Assembly: GCA_026786125.1 (NCBI GenBank) | Contig: JAJAYU010000082.1 | Span: 1-6,416, forward strand | DNA length: 6,416 bases | Source: Chamaesiphon sp. | Lineage (GTDB): Bacteria > Cyanobacteriota > Cyanobacteriia > Cyanobacteriales > Chamaesiphonaceae | Direction of reading: 5' to 3' | Shown here: positions 4,774 to 6,416 of the stretch, piece after piece | Layout: each line of letters opens with the position of its first letter | Numbering within the stretch: position 1 is the stretch's first letter | Position numbers and translations under genes: made by a program | The notes under the pieces: model-generated | Database searches by the model: none | The model's input: only the letters and a program-made list of their open reading frames with translations | Told to the model about the DNA's origin: nothing

Positions 4774-6416
4774 TTAAGGATCTAGTAATCTTCCTGGAGA
4801 TTTATCGGGTGACGGATTCTTAAGTGGAGTATTTGGCGCGGGAGTTTTACTACCCGAACTGCCAGAGACTCCCACGGGTGGCAAACTCTGAGTTCCAGTA
4901 CTCGGCAGACCAGCAGGTTCTACTTTAATCGAAAATACTTTTGTTTCTTTATGTCCGTAATTGTCTGTGGCGATCAGCGAAATTTGGGAAATACTTTGAA
5001 TGCTCTGAAGTTGCTGGGTTCCCGATCTCGCAACGGTACCGCCAGGAATAAGTTCGACACTTATCTTTTCATCTCCATCCACCCGCCAGTTGATGGTTAA
5101 CATTTCACCTTCTTTGACGATTCTCGATAGTTCGCTTGTCCCATTAATTGTAAAAGTAATAATCTTCAAGGATTTGGGTAAAACTTCAAACTCGATCGCT
5201 GGTGCTGAGGTCGTTTGTGATTTTTCAGGTTTGGATTCCGACTTTGATATAGGTTTGATTTGCAACTCATATTTCCCAGGCTGCGCGATCTTCAGTGGGA
5301 AATTAGTACAGACGATTTGTGGCTTTTCTTTGTCTTGCTTGCAGTTACTATCTTGACTTAGTTTCGGCTCGATAATTTTTTGCTTGTAATGGGAACCATC
5401 TTTCGATTCGCCTAATATTTCCACTCCTGCCAGTTTTTGTAAATTCTTAACCGTCCAATTGATGAGGATTAGTTCGCCTGTTGCATACTTTAGTTTCGCT
5501 GGCGCACTCATTGTTAGGCTAACTATTTCTGGTTCTGGTCTAGGAACGATCGTGAGTTTTTCAGTTATTTTCGTATCGATGACATTATTATTTCGACCGA
5601 ACATTTTCATCTCAAAGGTATATTCTCCAGGCAATTTGGCATCAGTTTTGATGTTTTCACAAACCAGCGATCGATTATCTGTGATACATAATGGTTCTTT
5701 ACCATCCGATCGATCTGTTAATTCAGCAATACTATATTCATTACTATATTCATTTTTTTGTGGCGATGGGCCAGTCGTAGTAATTAACAATTTTTGAATT
5801 TGGCTGAAGTCATCGATTTCCCAACTTAATAACCCAGGATATCCTTCATCAACTTGCGGATCTTTAAGTTCAAATTTGACTAATTTAACCGATTGGGGAT
5901 GGAAAATTTGCCATGCAATAAATCCCAATCCGCCAACTAAACCGAGGATTACTAAGAGGAATAATAGAAATTGCCACCAGGGACGAGCCTGTAGGAGCAG
6001 CATCCCAGATAGCGATGTTTGCGATAGGGGTAAGCGATCGCGATCTTCAATATCGACTTGGAAATCGATCGCCAGTCCATTACCAAAAATTGGTCTCCGC
6101 CACCAATGGAGTGGAGTGACGATCAGATCGATTACCGTACTTTTGAATGGGGATAATTTAACGGAAGTAGGATTGAATTGATATGTACATAATTCTTCCT
6201 CAGTGGGAGTTTTAGCACTAAAAGCAATTTGACGGGGTGTATTTCCTAAGTTTGCTAGTTTTAGCTCGTATTTACCAGGACTGCGCTGGACTTTTCCTAA
6301 AATTGTATTTAGTTCGATATCGACGCGATATACATGGGGAATTTGGATGTACGCTAAGTCGAGCAGGACTAAATTAGGCGCATTTTCCGAATGCAATTTC
6401 AGCGTCAAGGCATAGC
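4774..6416 (-). CDS. Single-pass membrane protein with NEW3/COG1470-like and Ig-like repeats (5' end outside window)
   Basis: The frame is open to the right edge (two codons, TAT GCC, precede a TTG at 6406-6408), so the N-terminus is missing. Counting from that TTG, 544 residues are visible. Residues 44-140 hold a beta-rich domain (PGKYELKLANLGNTPRQIAF, then FNPTSVKLSPF) resembling the NEW3/COG1470 type, read from motif pattern only. A strong membrane helix is at about 147-169 (5902-5970). Three related Ig-like units then follow at about 173-290, 293-410 and 413-497, each opening with a strand of the VKLVKFEL type and then an I/LxW-x-V/I strand (LSWEI, INWTV, INWRV). The first two each hold a close cysteine pair (C241/C250, C356/C367) followed by PGxY; the third lacks them. 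The tail (499-544) is rich in Pro, Ser and Gly. The Ig units are probably periplasmic and act in binding or envelope contacts. Function unknown. Confidence 0.85.
   Translation of the reverse strand, partial: YALTLKLHSENAPNLVLLDLAYIQIPHVYRVDIELNTILGKVQRSPGKYELKLANLGNTPRQIAFSAKTPTEEELCTYQFNPTSVKLSPFKSTVIDLIVTPLHWWRRPIFGNGLAIDFQVDIEDRDRLPLSQTSLSGMLLLQARPWWQFLLFLLVILGLVGGLGFIAWQIFHPQSVKLVKFELKDPQVDEGYPGLLSWEIDDFSQIQKLLITTTGPSPQKNEYSNEYSIAELTDRSDGKEPLCITDNRSLVCENIKTDAKLPGEYTFEMKMFGRNNNVIDTKITEKLTIVPRPEPEIVSLTMSAPAKLKYATGELILINWTVKNLQKLAGVEILGESKDGSHYKQKIIEPKLSQDSNCKQDKEKPQIVCTNFPLKIAQPGKYELQIKPISKSESKPEKSQTTSAPAIEFEVLPKSLKIITFTINGTSELSRIVKEGEMLTINWRVDGDEKISVELIPGGTVARSGTQQLQSIQSISQISLIATDNYGHKETKVFSIKVEPAGLPSTGTQSLPPVGVSGSSGSKTPAPNTPLKNPSPDKSPGRLLDP

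Overview
The window looks like a chromosomal accessory stretch of a cyanobacterium. The evidence is a Hank's-type Ser/Thr kinase with the typical cyanobacterial N-terminus (ATG at 3121, WIGRCLGDNQRYRIDKRLGG), a Uma2-family nuclease, a CHAT-domain remnant ending in HPYYWLAFMMIGNPW, a cyanobacterial-style LRR protein, and many copies of the HIP1 core CGATCG, with one full GCGATCGC at 6034-6041. A genus cannot be fixed from the sequence.

Layout from left to right. Positions 2-409 (+) hold the 3' end of a small exported six-cysteine protein whose start lies outside the window. Positions 410-794 hold debris: a terminator-like hairpin, a short GTTGGGT/GCCTAAC hairpin, a 49-residue fragment resembling the C-terminus of a tachylectin-like protein (504-653 +), and a 92-base attC-like palindrome (671-762). 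An LRR gene read from the other strand (795-1115 -) stops abruptly 33 bases beyond the palindrome. A transmembrane Ser/Thr kinase fills 1298-3121 (-), with a 10-bp perfect inverted repeat just upstream. A Uma2 gene lies at 3375-3962 (-). Positions 3963-4773 are a second debris zone: a small start-less ORF, the C-terminal part of a CHAT protein with a frameshift (4194-4531 -), and a ~160-bp element bounded by perfect 18-bp inverted repeats that cuts the CHAT fragment just after the place where its catalytic cysteine motif should be. Positions 4774-6416 (-) hold most of a single-pass membrane protein with an NEW3/COG1470-like N-terminal part and three Ig-like repeats after the membrane segment. 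It runs off the right edge.

Every intact gene from 795 onward is on the minus strand, but spacings of 180-800 bases, often filled with repeats, argue against one operon. The kinase and the Ig-like membrane protein are both membrane-anchored with large non-cytoplasmic or linker parts and could belong to envelope signalling, but nothing in the sequence links them directly. I do not see a convincing undescribed multi-gene system. The most informative signals are the two repeat-bounded decay zones and the two palindromic elements in them.
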